A stretch of DNA of 64,000 nucleotides from an uncultured Eubacterium sp. (lineage in GTDB: Bacteria > Bacillota > Clostridia > Oscillospirales > Acutalibacteraceae). The DNA lies in assembly GCA_910577195.1 (NCBI GenBank), contig CAJTLP010000007.1, positions 38,929 to 102,928 on the forward strand. Reading direction: 5' to 3'. Every line of letters starts with the position of its first letter. Position 1 is the stretch's first letter. Below the pieces are notes generated by a model that saw only the letters and a program-made list of their open reading frames with translations, made no database searches and was not told where the DNA came from. Below are positions 8,422 to 16,749 of this stretch, in pieces. Position numbers and translations under genes: made by a program.

Positions 8422-9018
8422 TTATTCAGCTGTTTCTTCAGCCGGTGCTTCTGCAGGAGTTTCCTCTGCTGCAGGTGCTTCTTCTGCAGGTGCATCCTCT
8501 GTCTTAGCAGGCTCACAAGCCTCAACGCCACCCTTATCAACGATAGCCTGAACACCACGTGCGAATGCTGCGATAGGTGCATTGAATACACTGCAAACTG
8601 TTGCGAGGAGAACTTCTCTTGATGGAAGCTTTGCAAGAGCAATAAGCTTTTCCATAGAGATAACCTCTCCGTCAAGATAACCGCTCTTTAATGAGAAGTT
8701 ATCGTGTGAATCAGCATACTTCTGAAGAATACGAGCTGATGCAACGTAATCATCTGCTGATGTTGCAATAGCTGTTGTTCCCTCAAGAACTGAATCAAGA
8801 CCTTCAAGACCTGCGTCCTGTGCTGCTCTGCCGAGAATAGAGTTTTTAACAACTGAATACTCAACACCGGCTTCACGAAGTTCTCTACGAAGTTTTGTAT
8901 CATCCTCAACGTTGATACCCTTGTAGTCAACTACAACGCCTGCACAAGAATTCTTAATTCTCTCTGAAAGATCAGCAACCATTTGCTTTTTCTTTTCAAG
9001 AACTGCTGTACTTGGCAT
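8422..9018 (-). CDS. rplJ: 50S ribosomal protein L10 with an acidic Ala/Glu/Pro-rich tail
   Basis: Base of the L12 stalk on 23S rRNA, and in many bacteria the autoregulator of the rplJ-rplL pair. Residues 1-165 are ordinary L10. The last 30 or so residues form a low-complexity Ala/Glu/Pro tail (from about residue 166) that goes beyond the typical 165-175 residue length. A GGAGG site precedes the ATG. Upstream sits an L10 leader RNA with an attenuator hairpin. Confidence 0.95.
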   Translation of the reverse strand: MPSTAVLEKKKQMVADLSERIKNSCAGVVVDYKGINVEDDTKLRRELREAGVEYSVVKNSILGRAAQDAGLEGLDSVLEGTTAIATSADDYVASARILQKYADSHDNFSLKSGYLDGEVISMEKLIALAKLPSREVLLATVCSVFNAPIAAFARGVQAIVDKGGVEACEPAKTEDAPAEEAPAAEETPAEAPAEETAE

Positions 9019-9094
9019 TTATTATACCTCCATAAATATTTGCCACAAAAAGTGGACTTGCGGCAGATATACTGCCCTTTATGGCTGTCAGCTA

Positions 9095-9128
9095 TAAAAA
9101 AGTGCATTCCGCAAGACACGGAATGCAC
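9095..9128 (-). terminator. Attenuator hairpin in the rplJ leader
   Basis: On the minus strand GTGCATTCCG and CGGAATGCAC form a near-perfect stem followed by TTTTTTAT. It stands between the L10-binding part of the leader and rplJ, so it can lower rplJ-rplL transcription relative to rplK-rplA. Confidence 0.85.
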
Positions 9129-9245
9129 GTAACAATCAAAATAACTGTATATGTTATCTGAATGTTCATTCCTCGGCAGGCGATAAACTTACGCTCGGCA
9201 AATGCCTTGCACCTGCTGTCTTTGGCTGAACAGCTATTGTATTTT
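9129..9245 (-). promoter_or_regulatory. Ribosomal protein L10 leader RNA
   Basis: The minus strand carries the conserved L10-leader core: CCAAAGACAGCAGGTGC, an intervening arm, then CGCCTGCCGAGG, which pairs back with GCAGGTG. This is the L10(L12)4-binding structure known from Firmicute rplJ leaders. It is followed by the attenuator at 9095-9128. By family knowledge, excess L10-L12 complex binds here and reduces expression of its own genes. Confidence 0.85.
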
Positions 9246-9284
9246 ACCACACAGGATAACCTGTGTCAATACCTAAACTATGAA

Positions 9285-9995
9285 TTACTCAGCAGTAGCT
9301 GCTGCGGTACCAACCTTGTTAGGATTAATCTTAACACCGGGACCCATTGTTGATGCAACTGCAACTGACTTGATGTACTGACCCTTTGCTGCTGCAGGCT
9401 TAGCCTTGATAATAGCATCAAGAAGAGCATTGAAGTTCTCAAGAAGCTTGTCAGTACCGAATGAAGCCTTACCGATTGGGCAGTGAATGATGTTTGTCTT
9501 ATCAAGACGATACTCAATCTTACCTGCCTTAGCCTCCTGAACAGCCTTAGCTACGTCCATTGTAACTGTGCCTGCCTTTGGTGATGGCATAAGACCACGA
9601 GGACCGAGAACCTTACCAAGACGACCAACGAAGCCCATCATATCAGGTGAAGCGATTGCAACGTCGAAATCCATCCAACCGCCTGAAATCTTCTGTACGA
9701 GATCTGCATCACCTACTACATCAGCACCTGCTTCCTCAGCAGCCTTTGCAAGATCACCCTTTGCGAATACAGCAACTCTTACGTCCTTACCTGTTCCGTT
9801 TGGAAGAACTACTGCACCACGTACCTGCTGGTCAGCGTGACGAGAGTCAACACCAAGACGAATATGAGCCTCGATTGTTTCATCGAACTTAGCTGTTGCT
9901 GTTTTAACTGAAAGCTCAAGAGCTTCAGCTGATTCATATAAATTTGAACGGTCAATAAGCTTTGCACCGTCTGTATATTTCTTTCCGTGTTTCAT
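9285..9995 (-). CDS. rplA: 50S ribosomal protein L1
   Basis: L1 stalk protein involved in release of E-site tRNA. The 236-residue length and the conserved segments GPRGLMPSPKAGTV near residue 127 and the GKASFGTDKLLEN stretch near 175 are diagnostic. It follows rplK by 48 nt and has a GGAGG before its ATG. L1 often represses the rplK-rplA mRNA; I see no clear L1 operator. Confidence 0.97.
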   Translation of the reverse strand: MKHGKKYTDGAKLIDRSNLYESAEALELSVKTATAKFDETIEAHIRLGVDSRHADQQVRGAVVLPNGTGKDVRVAVFAKGDLAKAAEEAGADVVGDADLVQKISGGWMDFDVAIASPDMMGFVGRLGKVLGPRGLMPSPKAGTVTMDVAKAVQEAKAGKIEYRLDKTNIIHCPIGKASFGTDKLLENFNALLDAIIKAKPAAAKGQYIKSVAVASTMGPGVKINPNKVGTAAATAE

Positions 9996-10043
9996 AATAA
10001 ATTACCTCCAGTGGTTAATCGGATACTTCCTCCCACAAGGGAA

Positions 10044-10469
10044 TTAGTCTTCTACTACTATACCCATGCTGCGTGCTGTTCCTGCGATCATTGACATAGC
10101 TGCCTCAAGTGATGCTGCATTAAGGTCAGGCATCTTTGTTTCAGCGATTTTCTGAACGTCTGCCTTTGAGATTGTTGCAACCTTGTTCTTGTTAGGAACA
10201 CCTGATGCCTTGTCAATACCGCAAGCCTTCTTGATAAGAACTGCTGCAGGCGGTGTCTTTGTAACGAATGTAAATGAACGGTCCTCATATACTGTGATTA
10301 CAACAGGGATGATAAGACCTGCGTCATTCTTTGTTCTTTCATTAAATTCTTTTGTGAATGACATAATGTTTACGCCGTGCTGACCGAGAGCCGGACCAAC
10401 TGGCGGTGCCGGAGTTGCCTTACCGGCAGGAATCTGAAGTTTAATTAAACCTACTACCTTCTGTGCCAT
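10044..10469 (-). CDS. rplK: 50S ribosomal protein L11
   Basis: GTPase-associated-centre protein, also needed for RelA activation by stalled ribosomes. The Pro-rich opening (IPAGKATPAPPVGPALGQHG) and the length of 141 residues are characteristic. AGGAGG lies 9 nt before the ATG. It follows nusG by about 146 nt, a gap that contains a conspicuous hairpin. Confidence 0.97.
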   Translation of the reverse strand: MAQKVVGLIKLQIPAGKATPAPPVGPALGQHGVNIMSFTKEFNERTKNDAGLIIPVVITVYEDRSFTFVTKTPPAAVLIKKACGIDKASGVPNKNKVATISKADVQKIAETKMPDLNAASLEAAMSMIAGTARSMGIVVED

Positions 10470-10490
10470 AATAATTTCCTCCTAATATTG

Positions 10491-10524
10491 TGGTGAATGG
10501 CGAGATATCAAATCTCTCCCACCA
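10491..10524 (-). promoter_or_regulatory. Stem-loop between nusG and rplK
   Basis: TGGTG-GG-GAGAT pairs with ATCTC-CC-CACCA (two small internal bulges, 5-nt loop) about 20 nt upstream of rplK. No T-run follows, so it is not an obvious terminator. Possible roles are mRNA processing or translational control of rplK; this is inference. Confidence 0.45.
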
Positions 10525-10615
10525 TTACAGACAAAACGGCAATTTTGACTGCAATGATAATAAGCAGATGAGCATTCAACTTATTCAGTTCAATTTCATT
10601 TGCGAATTACTAAAA

Positions 10616-11140
10616 TTATTCACTGACCTTTTCAAGCTGGTCAAGCTCAAATTCAACAGTATTTTCTCTGCCGAACATTGAAACAGTTACCTGTACGCTG
10701 TTGTTGTCAACATCAATATCATCAACTGTACCTGAGAAGCCCTCCAGCGGACCGTCAATAACATTGACAAGATCGCCGACTTCATATGCAACCTCAATGC
10801 TGATTTTTTCAACACCGAGCTTCTTTACCTCTTCATCTGTAAGAGGTTCAGGCTTGCTTTCAGGACCTACGAAGCCTGTACAGCCGCGTGTGTTTCTTAC
10901 AACATACCAGCTGTCATCCGTCATTACCATTTTAATGAAAACGTAACCCGGCATCAGCTTTCTCTGATACTCCTTTTTGGTTCCGTCGTCCTTAACCTCA
11001 ACTACGGTTTCGGTCGGAATGGCAACTTCGTGAATAAGGTCGTGAAGATTACGATTTTCAACAACAGTCTGAATATTACCTGCTACTTTATTTTCATAAC
11101 CTGAAAATGTATGAGCAACGTACCATTTTGCCTCTTCCAT
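10616..11140 (-). CDS. nusG: Transcription termination/antitermination protein NusG
   Basis: Processivity and pausing factor that bridges RNA polymerase and the ribosome. The NGN domain (WYVAHTFSGYENKVA at the start) and the C-terminal KOW domain (VGDLVNVIDGPLEGFSGTV near residue 122) are both present. 174 residues. It lies between secE and rplK, the standard order. Confidence 0.97.
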   Translation of the reverse strand: MEEAKWYVAHTFSGYENKVAGNIQTVVENRNLHDLIHEVAIPTETVVEVKDDGTKKEYQRKLMPGYVFIKMVMTDDSWYVVRNTRGCTGFVGPESKPEPLTDEEVKKLGVEKISIEVAYEVGDLVNVIDGPLEGFSGTVDDIDVDNNSVQVTVSMFGRENTVEFELDQLEKVSE

Positions 11141-11196
11141 TAATAAGCCTCCCGAATATAAATATTAAACAAAACTCTCAATAATTATTCGGCTGC

Positions 11197-11580
11197 TTAT
11201 TCTGCGCTGTCAGCTGTTGTCTCTTCAGCTGTGGTATCTTCAGTTGTGTCTGATGCATCTGCATCGTCCTCAACTACGGCTGAAGTCGTTGTCGGAGCAG
11301 TTGTTGTCTGAGCAGACTTCTTCAGAGCCTTCATACCCTGTGAAAGACCTGTATCAACAGCGAAAATAGCAAGACCTACGATAAATACAACGATTAATAC
11401 GATAACTGTATTTCTGAATACGTCCTTGCCTTTGGCCCATACAACCTTTTTGCCTTCTGATTTAACACTTTTAAAGAATGACGCGATGGATTTAAAAGGA
11501 TTTTTCTTTGACTTCTTTTTTGTGTCCTTAGACTTTTCAGCCTTATCAGCCTTTTTTGAAGTCTTCTTTTCGTCAGCCAT
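11197..11580 (-). CDS. secE: Preprotein translocase subunit SecE with an unusual C-terminal tail
   Basis: Essential clamp subunit of the SecYEG channel. A Lys-rich N-terminus (residues 1-30) leads into the conserved amphipathic segment ending VKSEGKKVVWAKGK, then one membrane span (about 58-78). In most Firmicutes the protein ends shortly after this span. Here a further stretch of about 45 residues, rich in Thr, Ala, Asp and Glu, follows. It starts 13 nt after rpmG, with AGGAGG that overlaps the rpmG stop region. The identity is firm from sequence and context; the tail is the odd part. Confidence 0.92.
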   Translation of the reverse strand: MADEKKTSKKADKAEKSKDTKKKSKKNPFKSIASFFKSVKSEGKKVVWAKGKDVFRNTVIVLIVVFIVGLAIFAVDTGLSQGMKALKKSAQTTTAPTTTSAVVEDDADASDTTEDTTAEETTADSAE

Positions 11581-11593
11581 TTCGGTCCTCCTA

Positions 11594-11743
11594 TTACTTT
11601 GTCTCTCTGTGAAGAGTATGTTTCTTACAGAAGCGGCAATACTTGTTCATTTCAAGTCTGTCAGGTGAATTCTTCTTGTTTTTCATTGTGTTGTAATTGC
11701 GTTGTTTGCATTCAGTGCAAGCTAAGGTAATCTTAACTCTCAT
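11594..11743 (-). CDS. rpmG: 50S ribosomal protein L33
   Basis: A 49-residue gene. The translation begins MRVKITLACTECKQRNY and contains two CxxC pairs (CTEC and CRFC), so it is the zinc-binding C+ form of L33. GGAGGTG lies 8 nt upstream of the ATG. It is the first gene of the rpmG-secE-nusG operon, directly behind a clear promoter. Confidence 0.95.
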   Translation of the reverse strand: MRVKITLACTECKQRNYNTMKNKKNSPDRLEMNKYCRFCKKHTLHRETK

Positions 11744-11849
11744 AAATAGCACCTCCGTTTAAATTTCGATAAATATCTCCCTCAGAAATAAGGACAAAAA
11801 AATAAGGCCTGACGGCTCAAACTAAATCATCCTTTTATGAGGTATGATT

Positions 11850-11878
11850 AATATATCACAGTGTTTGTAATTAGTCAA
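11850..11878 (-). promoter_or_regulatory. Promoter for rpmG-secE-nusG and probably the ribosomal genes
   Basis: On the minus strand TTGACT (11873-11878) and TATATT (11850-11855) are separated by exactly 17 nt. The leader to rpmG is about 100 nt. Confidence 0.75.
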
Positions 11879-11963
11879 GGGATTTGGCAAAAAAATTTGC
11901 AATTCGTGACAATTTATATTATTATATATAAACAACATCTATACATTGTATAGGAGACGACCT

Positions 11964-13058
11964 ATGACCACAATTATTATCGGTGCAGGAGCAAGCGGAC
12001 TTGCCTGTGCAATACGATTAAAACAGAATAATCCGAAGGTCAGAGTAACCATTCTTGAACGTATGTCCCAGCCCGGCAAAAAAATACTTGCTACGGGCAA
12101 CGGAAGATGCAACCTGTCAAACACAAATGCCAAGCATTGTGATGAGGTGATTGACTTTTTCAAATCCCTGGGACTTATAACAAGAACAGACAGAGAGGGA
12201 AGAATATATCCCTATTCAAATCAGGCATCAACCGTTGTAGATATCTTAACAGATAAATGCAGAGAGCTTGAGATTGAAATCATCACCGACTGCACTGTAA
12301 AGAGCATAACAAAAGATTTTCAAATAACAACTACTCAAGGAACATTTCATGCTGACAATGTTGTTCTTGCTGCAGGAGGTATGGCGCAAAAAAATCTCGG
12401 CTCAGACGGCAGCGGATATGAACTGATGAAATCACTGGGTCACAGCATCACACTGCTTTCCCCTGCCCTTGTTCAACTTACTTCCTCAAGCAAATATCCA
12501 AAAAAATTGAAGGGCAGCCGTGTCAAATGCAATATGTCCATTCAGCTGGACGGCGAAACGATTAAAAGCGAGTATGGCGAAGTGCTTTTCACTGATTACG
12601 GACTTTCAGGAATCGTTACAATGAATTTATCAGATATTGTGAGCAGGAATTTTGCACAGAAAGCACCGCAGAAATGCCACGCCGTGCTGGACTTAATCCC
12701 TGATATGGACGAAGACGATTTACTGAATTATTTAGATGAATTTCAAAACCTTAACGGAATACTCGGAAATGAGCTTTCATCAATCATTGAAAAGCAGGCA
12801 GACGGTGATATTAACAAAGCTGTGAAATTTGCAAAAAACTGGAAGCTGATTATCACAGGCACGAAAGGCTTTGACTTTGCACAGATAACAAGCGGCGGTG
12901 TAAGGCTTAATGAATTTGACGAATTTCAGTCGAAAATTGTGAAAGGCTTATATGCCTGCGGTGAAATTCTGGATAAACAATTTATGTGCGGCGGATATAA
13001 TCTGAATTTTGCATGGTACAGCGGTATCAGAACTGCCGACCAAATCACTTCTATATAA
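11964..13058 (+). CDS. YhiN/HI0933-family FAD-dependent flavoprotein
   Basis: Putative FAD-binding oxidoreductase of the HI0933/YhiN family (also annotated as aminoacetone oxidase family); no substrate is established. The Rossmann FAD motif GAGASGLACAIRL is at the N-terminus, KKILATGNGRCNLSN near residue 40, and the family-typical TSGGV and CGGYNLNFAW near the C-terminus. I start it at ATG 11964 because AGGAG lies 7 nt upstream; the frame is open back to 11946. It is divergent from rpmG and is followed after 13 nt by a second flavoprotein. Confidence 0.85.
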   Translation: MTTIIIGAGASGLACAIRLKQNNPKVRVTILERMSQPGKKILATGNGRCNLSNTNAKHCDEVIDFFKSLGLITRTDREGRIYPYSNQASTVVDILTDKCRELEIEIITDCTVKSITKDFQITTTQGTFHADNVVLAAGGMAQKNLGSDGSGYELMKSLGHSITLLSPALVQLTSSSKYPKKLKGSRVKCNMSIQLDGETIKSEYGEVLFTDYGLSGIVTMNLSDIVSRNFAQKAPQKCHAVLDLIPDMDEDDLLNYLDEFQNLNGILGNELSSIIEKQADGDINKAVKFAKNWKLIITGTKGFDFAQITSGGVRLNEFDEFQSKIVKGLYACGEILDKQFMCGGYNLNFAWYSGIRTADQITSI

Positions 13059-13071
13059 AGGTATATAATAT

Positions 13072-14667
13072 ATGATAAGAATCAATGAAATAAAATTGTC
13101 GCTGGATGAGGAGGAAAGTCTCCTGAAATCCAAAGCGGCAAAAACACTCAGGATAAATGAAAAATATATAAAATCCTATACGATTTATAAAAAGAGCGTT
13201 GACGCAAGAAAAAAAGATGATGTGCATTTCACCTACTCCGTTGATGTAATCATCACACTTGACGAAGAACAGATTGTGTCAAAATGCAAATCGAACAAGG
13301 TTCAGCTTGTTAAACCGTATAAATATGAACTGCCTGAAAATAAGCGTGTAAGCAAGTTCAGGCCTGTTATTGTCGGCTTTGGTCCGGCAGGTATGTTTGC
13401 AGGACTTATCCTTGCACAGTCAGGGCTCAGACCGATTATACTTGAACGCGGAAAAGATGTTGACGCAAGAACTGCCGATGTAAACAAGTTCTGGAAAACA
13501 AAAGAGCTCAACGAGGAATCCAATGTACAGTTCGGTGAGGGCGGCGCAGGAACATTTTCGGACGGCAAGCTCACCACAGGAATAAAAAGTCCGTTTATCC
13601 GCAAAATTCTTCAGGAGCTTTATGAGGCAGGTGCACCTGAGGAAATACTCTATTCATCAAAGCCGCATATCGGAACGGACAGACTTGCTATTGTCGTTAA
13701 GAATATCAGAAAAAAGATTGAACAGCTTGGCGGAGAGGTAAGGCTTGAGTGTAAGCTTGAAAAGCTGATTGCGGCAAATGGTTTTATTCACGGCATAACC
13801 TACTCCCACAAGGGTGAATTTTTTGATCTAGAAACCGACAGCGTTATAATGGCTATCGGCCACAGTGCACGAGATACGGTTGAAATGATGTACAATATGG
13901 GTGTTGAAATTATGCAGAAGCCGTTTTCTGTCGGAGCAAGAATTGAGCATCCTCAGAGTCTGATTAACAAAGCACAGTACGGAAAATTCGCAGGACATAA
14001 AAAGCTGGGAGCCGCTGATTACAAGCTCGCCTGTCACGGTCTGCACGAAAGAGGAGCATACACCTTCTGTATGTGTCCGGGCGGTACTGTTGTTGCCGCC
14101 GCCAGTGAAAAAGAGGGCGTTATCGTAAACGGTATGAGCTCCCTTGCACGTGACGGAGAAAATGCAAATTCGGCCCTGCTTGTAGGAATTGAGCCAAAGG
14201 ATTTCCCCTCTGAACATCCTCTGGCAGGCATATACTATCAGCGTGAAATTGAGCACAATGCATATGTTCTTGCAGGAAGCAATTACAATGCGCCTGCTCA
14301 GCTTGTGGGTGATTTCCTCAAAGGGATTGAAAGCAAGACACTTGGCAATGTTCAGCCTACCTGCCCTACAGGTGTAACACTTACAAATCTTGACGAATGT
14401 CTGCCGTCAAAGGTATCTGCAACAATGAAATCGGCAATCGTTGAAATGGATAAAAAGCTGAACGGCTTTAATCTGTACGATGCTGTACTGACTGCACCTG
14501 AAACAAGATCTTCAAGCTCCGTACGAATTTTAAGAGATGAATTTTTACAGTGCAACATCAGGGGCGTCTACCCCTGCGGTGAGGGAGCAGGCTATGCAGG
14601 CGGAATCATTTCCGCAGCCGTTGACGGCGTAAAATGTGCTCACGCTGTATTGGATGATGAGCATTAA
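13072..14667 (+). CDS. FAD-dependent dehydrogenase (COG2509 type)
   Basis: A 531-residue flavoprotein of the uncharacterised COG2509 family. An N-terminal ferredoxin-like domain of about 95 residues precedes the FAD-binding motif VGFGPAGMFAGLILAQ near residue 100. The diagnostic EGGAGTFSDGKLTTG box is near residue 155, and the C-terminal GEGAGYAGGIISAA completes the FAD site. Such genes are common in Clostridia; the reaction is unknown. The ribosome binding site is weak, and the gene is probably co-transcribed with the flavoprotein upstream and with trmB. Confidence 0.85.
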   Translation: MIRINEIKLSLDEEESLLKSKAAKTLRINEKYIKSYTIYKKSVDARKKDDVHFTYSVDVIITLDEEQIVSKCKSNKVQLVKPYKYELPENKRVSKFRPVIVGFGPAGMFAGLILAQSGLRPIILERGKDVDARTADVNKFWKTKELNEESNVQFGEGGAGTFSDGKLTTGIKSPFIRKILQELYEAGAPEEILYSSKPHIGTDRLAIVVKNIRKKIEQLGGEVRLECKLEKLIAANGFIHGITYSHKGEFFDLETDSVIMAIGHSARDTVEMMYNMGVEIMQKPFSVGARIEHPQSLINKAQYGKFAGHKKLGAADYKLACHGLHERGAYTFCMCPGGTVVAAASEKEGVIVNGMSSLARDGENANSALLVGIEPKDFPSEHPLAGIYYQREIEHNAYVLAGSNYNAPAQLVGDFLKGIESKTLGNVQPTCPTGVTLTNLDECLPSKVSATMKSAIVEMDKKLNGFNLYDAVLTAPETRSSSSVRILRDEFLQCNIRGVYPCGEGAGYAGGIISAAVDGVKCAHAVLDDEH

Positions 14668-14685
14668 GATATAAGGTGAATTACG

Positions 14686-15357
14686 ATGAGAATGAAGAGA
14701 AAAAAGAATCTTGATGCGCGTATCCATGCATCATCGGATTATCTTACAATAATGAAAAATGAATCGCTCAATTACAACGACGCAGTAAACGAAAATCACA
14801 TCATTGATTTTGAAAAGCTGTTCGGCAATGATAAGCCTGTTGTACTTGAGGTGGGAAGCGGAAAGGGTCAGTTCGGCTGCACATATGCTAAACAGAATCC
14901 TGATAAAAATATCCTTTGTGTTGAGAGAAACAGGAATGTGCTTATCCTTGCAATAGACAGCGCAAGAGAAATGGGACTGGATAACATAAAATTCCTGTGC
15001 GGCACGGCTGAATATCTGCCCTCCTACATCAGTGAAAATACGGTTGAAGAAATCTATCTGAATTTCTCCTGCCCTTTTCCGAAGCACAAGCATATTGCAC
15101 ACAGACTGACCAATCCGAGATTTTTAAATATATTCAAAAGGATTTTAAAACCTGACGGTGTTATTTGTCAGAAAACAGACAACATGCACTTTTTTGAATA
15201 CTCAATTGAGCAGTTTTCCGCCTGTGATTTCAGACTCAGCAATATTTCACTTGATTTGCACAACAGTGATTTTGAGGGAAATATCGTTACCGAATATGAG
15301 CACAAATTTTCATCACAGGGCTTCCCTATCTACCGCCTTGAGGCACATTTAAAATAA
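14686..15357 (+). CDS. trmB: tRNA (guanine(46)-N7)-methyltransferase
   Basis: SAM-dependent enzyme that puts m7G46 in the variable loop of tRNAs. The SAM-binding motif EVGSGKGQF is near residue 57, with a conserved acidic residue in CVERNRN. The family signature around YLNFSCPFPKHKHIAHRL departs slightly from the usual NFPDPWPKxxHxKRR: Ser-Cys replaces Pro-Asp-Pro. 223 residues, AAGGTG before the ATG. The family call is firm. Confidence 0.88.
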   Translation: MRMKRKKNLDARIHASSDYLTIMKNESLNYNDAVNENHIIDFEKLFGNDKPVVLEVGSGKGQFGCTYAKQNPDKNILCVERNRNVLILAIDSAREMGLDNIKFLCGTAEYLPSYISENTVEEIYLNFSCPFPKHKHIAHRLTNPRFLNIFKRILKPDGVICQKTDNMHFFEYSIEQFSACDFRLSNISLDLHNSDFEGNIVTEYEHKFSSQGFPIYRLEAHLK

Positions 15358-15443
15358 TACAACATTAACCAATGCAGGCACGTATATGCCTGCATTTATT
15401 CTTTTATCACATGTCTGTGCATAAACATATTACTGGTGATAAA

Positions 15444-15704
15444 ATGAAAAAGATTAAACTGAAAGAGAAAATCGTCCCTCAATCCTACGATTATTATTTC
15501 GGCAAGCCACGTCTTGAAATGACAGGAAGAGAATGTCTTGTTGACGGACTGCAAAGCATTGTTGAATATTCCAATGAAAAAATAACCTTGAGCTTAGGCA
15601 CGCAGATTATTACCTTTTTCGGTGATGATTTACGCATCAACTCCTTCACTCGCGAGGGTGCTATAGTCGAGGGGAATATTATATCAATGGAGTTTTCATC
15701 TTGA
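15444..15704 (+). CDS. yqfC: Sporulation protein YqfC (YabP family)
   Basis: Small protein of the YabP/YqfC family, made in the mother cell under sigma-E in Bacillus; biochemical role unknown. I start at ATG 15444 (MKKIKLKEK, 86 aa), which has GGTGAT upstream. The middle shows the family pattern EMTGRECLVDGLQSIVEYS. Its stop overlaps the start of yqfD by 4 nt (TTGA), as expected for the coupled yqfC-yqfD pair. Confidence 0.85.
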   Translation: MKKIKLKEKIVPQSYDYYFGKPRLEMTGRECLVDGLQSIVEYSNEKITLSLGTQIITFFGDDLRINSFTREGAIVEGNIISMEFSS

Positions 15705-16672
15705 TCGGACTTTTCAGATGGATGTTCGGCTTTGTAAAATTTTCCTTCACAGGAGGCTTTGCCGAAAATTTTCTGACGGAATGCTTTTCCGACGGAATGG
15801 AGTTAAGAAATATAAATAAGAATGCTGACGGCTTTACCGCTGTATGCAATCTGAGGATATACAAAAAGCTCCATCACTATGCATATCGCCACGGCGGAAA
15901 GGTTAAAATAGTAAAAAAAAGCGGACTTCCTTTTATTCTTCTGCCGTTGAAAAACCGAATAGGCTTTTTTGTGGGTATGCTGGCATTTGTAATCATCATA
16001 TCTTTTTTAAGCTGCTTTGTATGGAATGTTGAAATTACAGGCAATAATAGAATCAGTGACACAATGATTCTTTCTTATCTTGAAAACTACAATTTAAAAC
16101 CGGGTACTATGTGGAGCAGTATATCAAGGGATGATATATGCTGGGATATGATGAGCGAATTTGAGGACATTTCCTGGGTGCATATAAACAAGCAGGGTTC
16201 AATTGCCAGAGTCGAAATCAATGAAACCACACCGGCAGACAAAAACGGTGATGATAACAAGCTCAAGGGCATAAATGTATTCAGAAAAGAAATTCAGGTT
16301 GTGGCCTACAGAGAACAGAAAAGTATGACTCTCAAAAGCAGTAAAAAATACAAAACGCTTAAATTCTTTTCGGCGGATATTCCTCTTTATATATCAAAAG
16401 AAACAGGCGATGTTTCGCAAATCAGTGAAGATTACCTTACAATAAAAGGCACTGTACTGCCTATAGGTATTACGGAATGTGAGGAACAGTTTTTTGCTTC
16501 ACAGCCGAAAACACTCACAGACGAAGAGCTGTTAAACCTTGCATATAAAAAAACAGGTTTTCAGGAGGAAAAAGAATTTGACGGCTTTGAAATCATAAAC
16601 AAAACAGAAAATCATAATATAGATGACGACAAGTGTGTTATGACCACATCATATATTATAAAAAGAAAATAA
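15701..16672 (+). CDS. yqfD: Sporulation protein YqfD (TTG start)
   Basis: A 323-residue protein of the YqfD (SpoIV-like) family required for efficient sporulation in Bacillus. A cytoplasmic N-terminus of about 85 residues precedes one membrane span (GFFVGMLAFVIIISFLSCFV), and a long outside domain follows with the typical EITGNNRISD and ARVEINE segments. The TTG start overlaps the yqfC stop. In Bacillus and many Clostridia phoH follows; here the next gene is uxuA. Confidence 0.87.
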   Translation: MIGLFRWMFGFVKFSFTGGFAENFLTECFSDGMELRNINKNADGFTAVCNLRIYKKLHHYAYRHGGKVKIVKKSGLPFILLPLKNRIGFFVGMLAFVIIISFLSCFVWNVEITGNNRISDTMILSYLENYNLKPGTMWSSISRDDICWDMMSEFEDISWVHINKQGSIARVEINETTPADKNGDDNKLKGINVFRKEIQVVAYREQKSMTLKSSKKYKTLKFFSADIPLYISKETGDVSQISEDYLTIKGTVLPIGITECEEQFFASQPKTLTDEELLNLAYKKTGFQEEKEFDGFEIINKTENHNIDDDKCVMTTSYIIKRK

Positions 16673-16680
16673 TATTCATC

Positions 16681-16709
16681 TTGAAAGGCATAATCTCTTA
16701 TGGTAAAAT
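16681..16709 (+). promoter_or_regulatory. Promoter before uxuA
   Basis: TTGAAA (16681-16686) and TAAAAT (16704-16709) with a 17-nt spacer, 41 nt before the uxuA start. It begins directly after the yqfD stop region. Confidence 0.6.
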
Positions 16710-16749
16710 AACCTTGAAAAATGACAATAAAACCTGAGGAGGTATAAAT

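Noticed and set aside
11800..11830. Terminator-like GCC-GGC element in the rpmG leader
   Set aside because: The stem is only three base pairs, too weak to call although a T-run follows.
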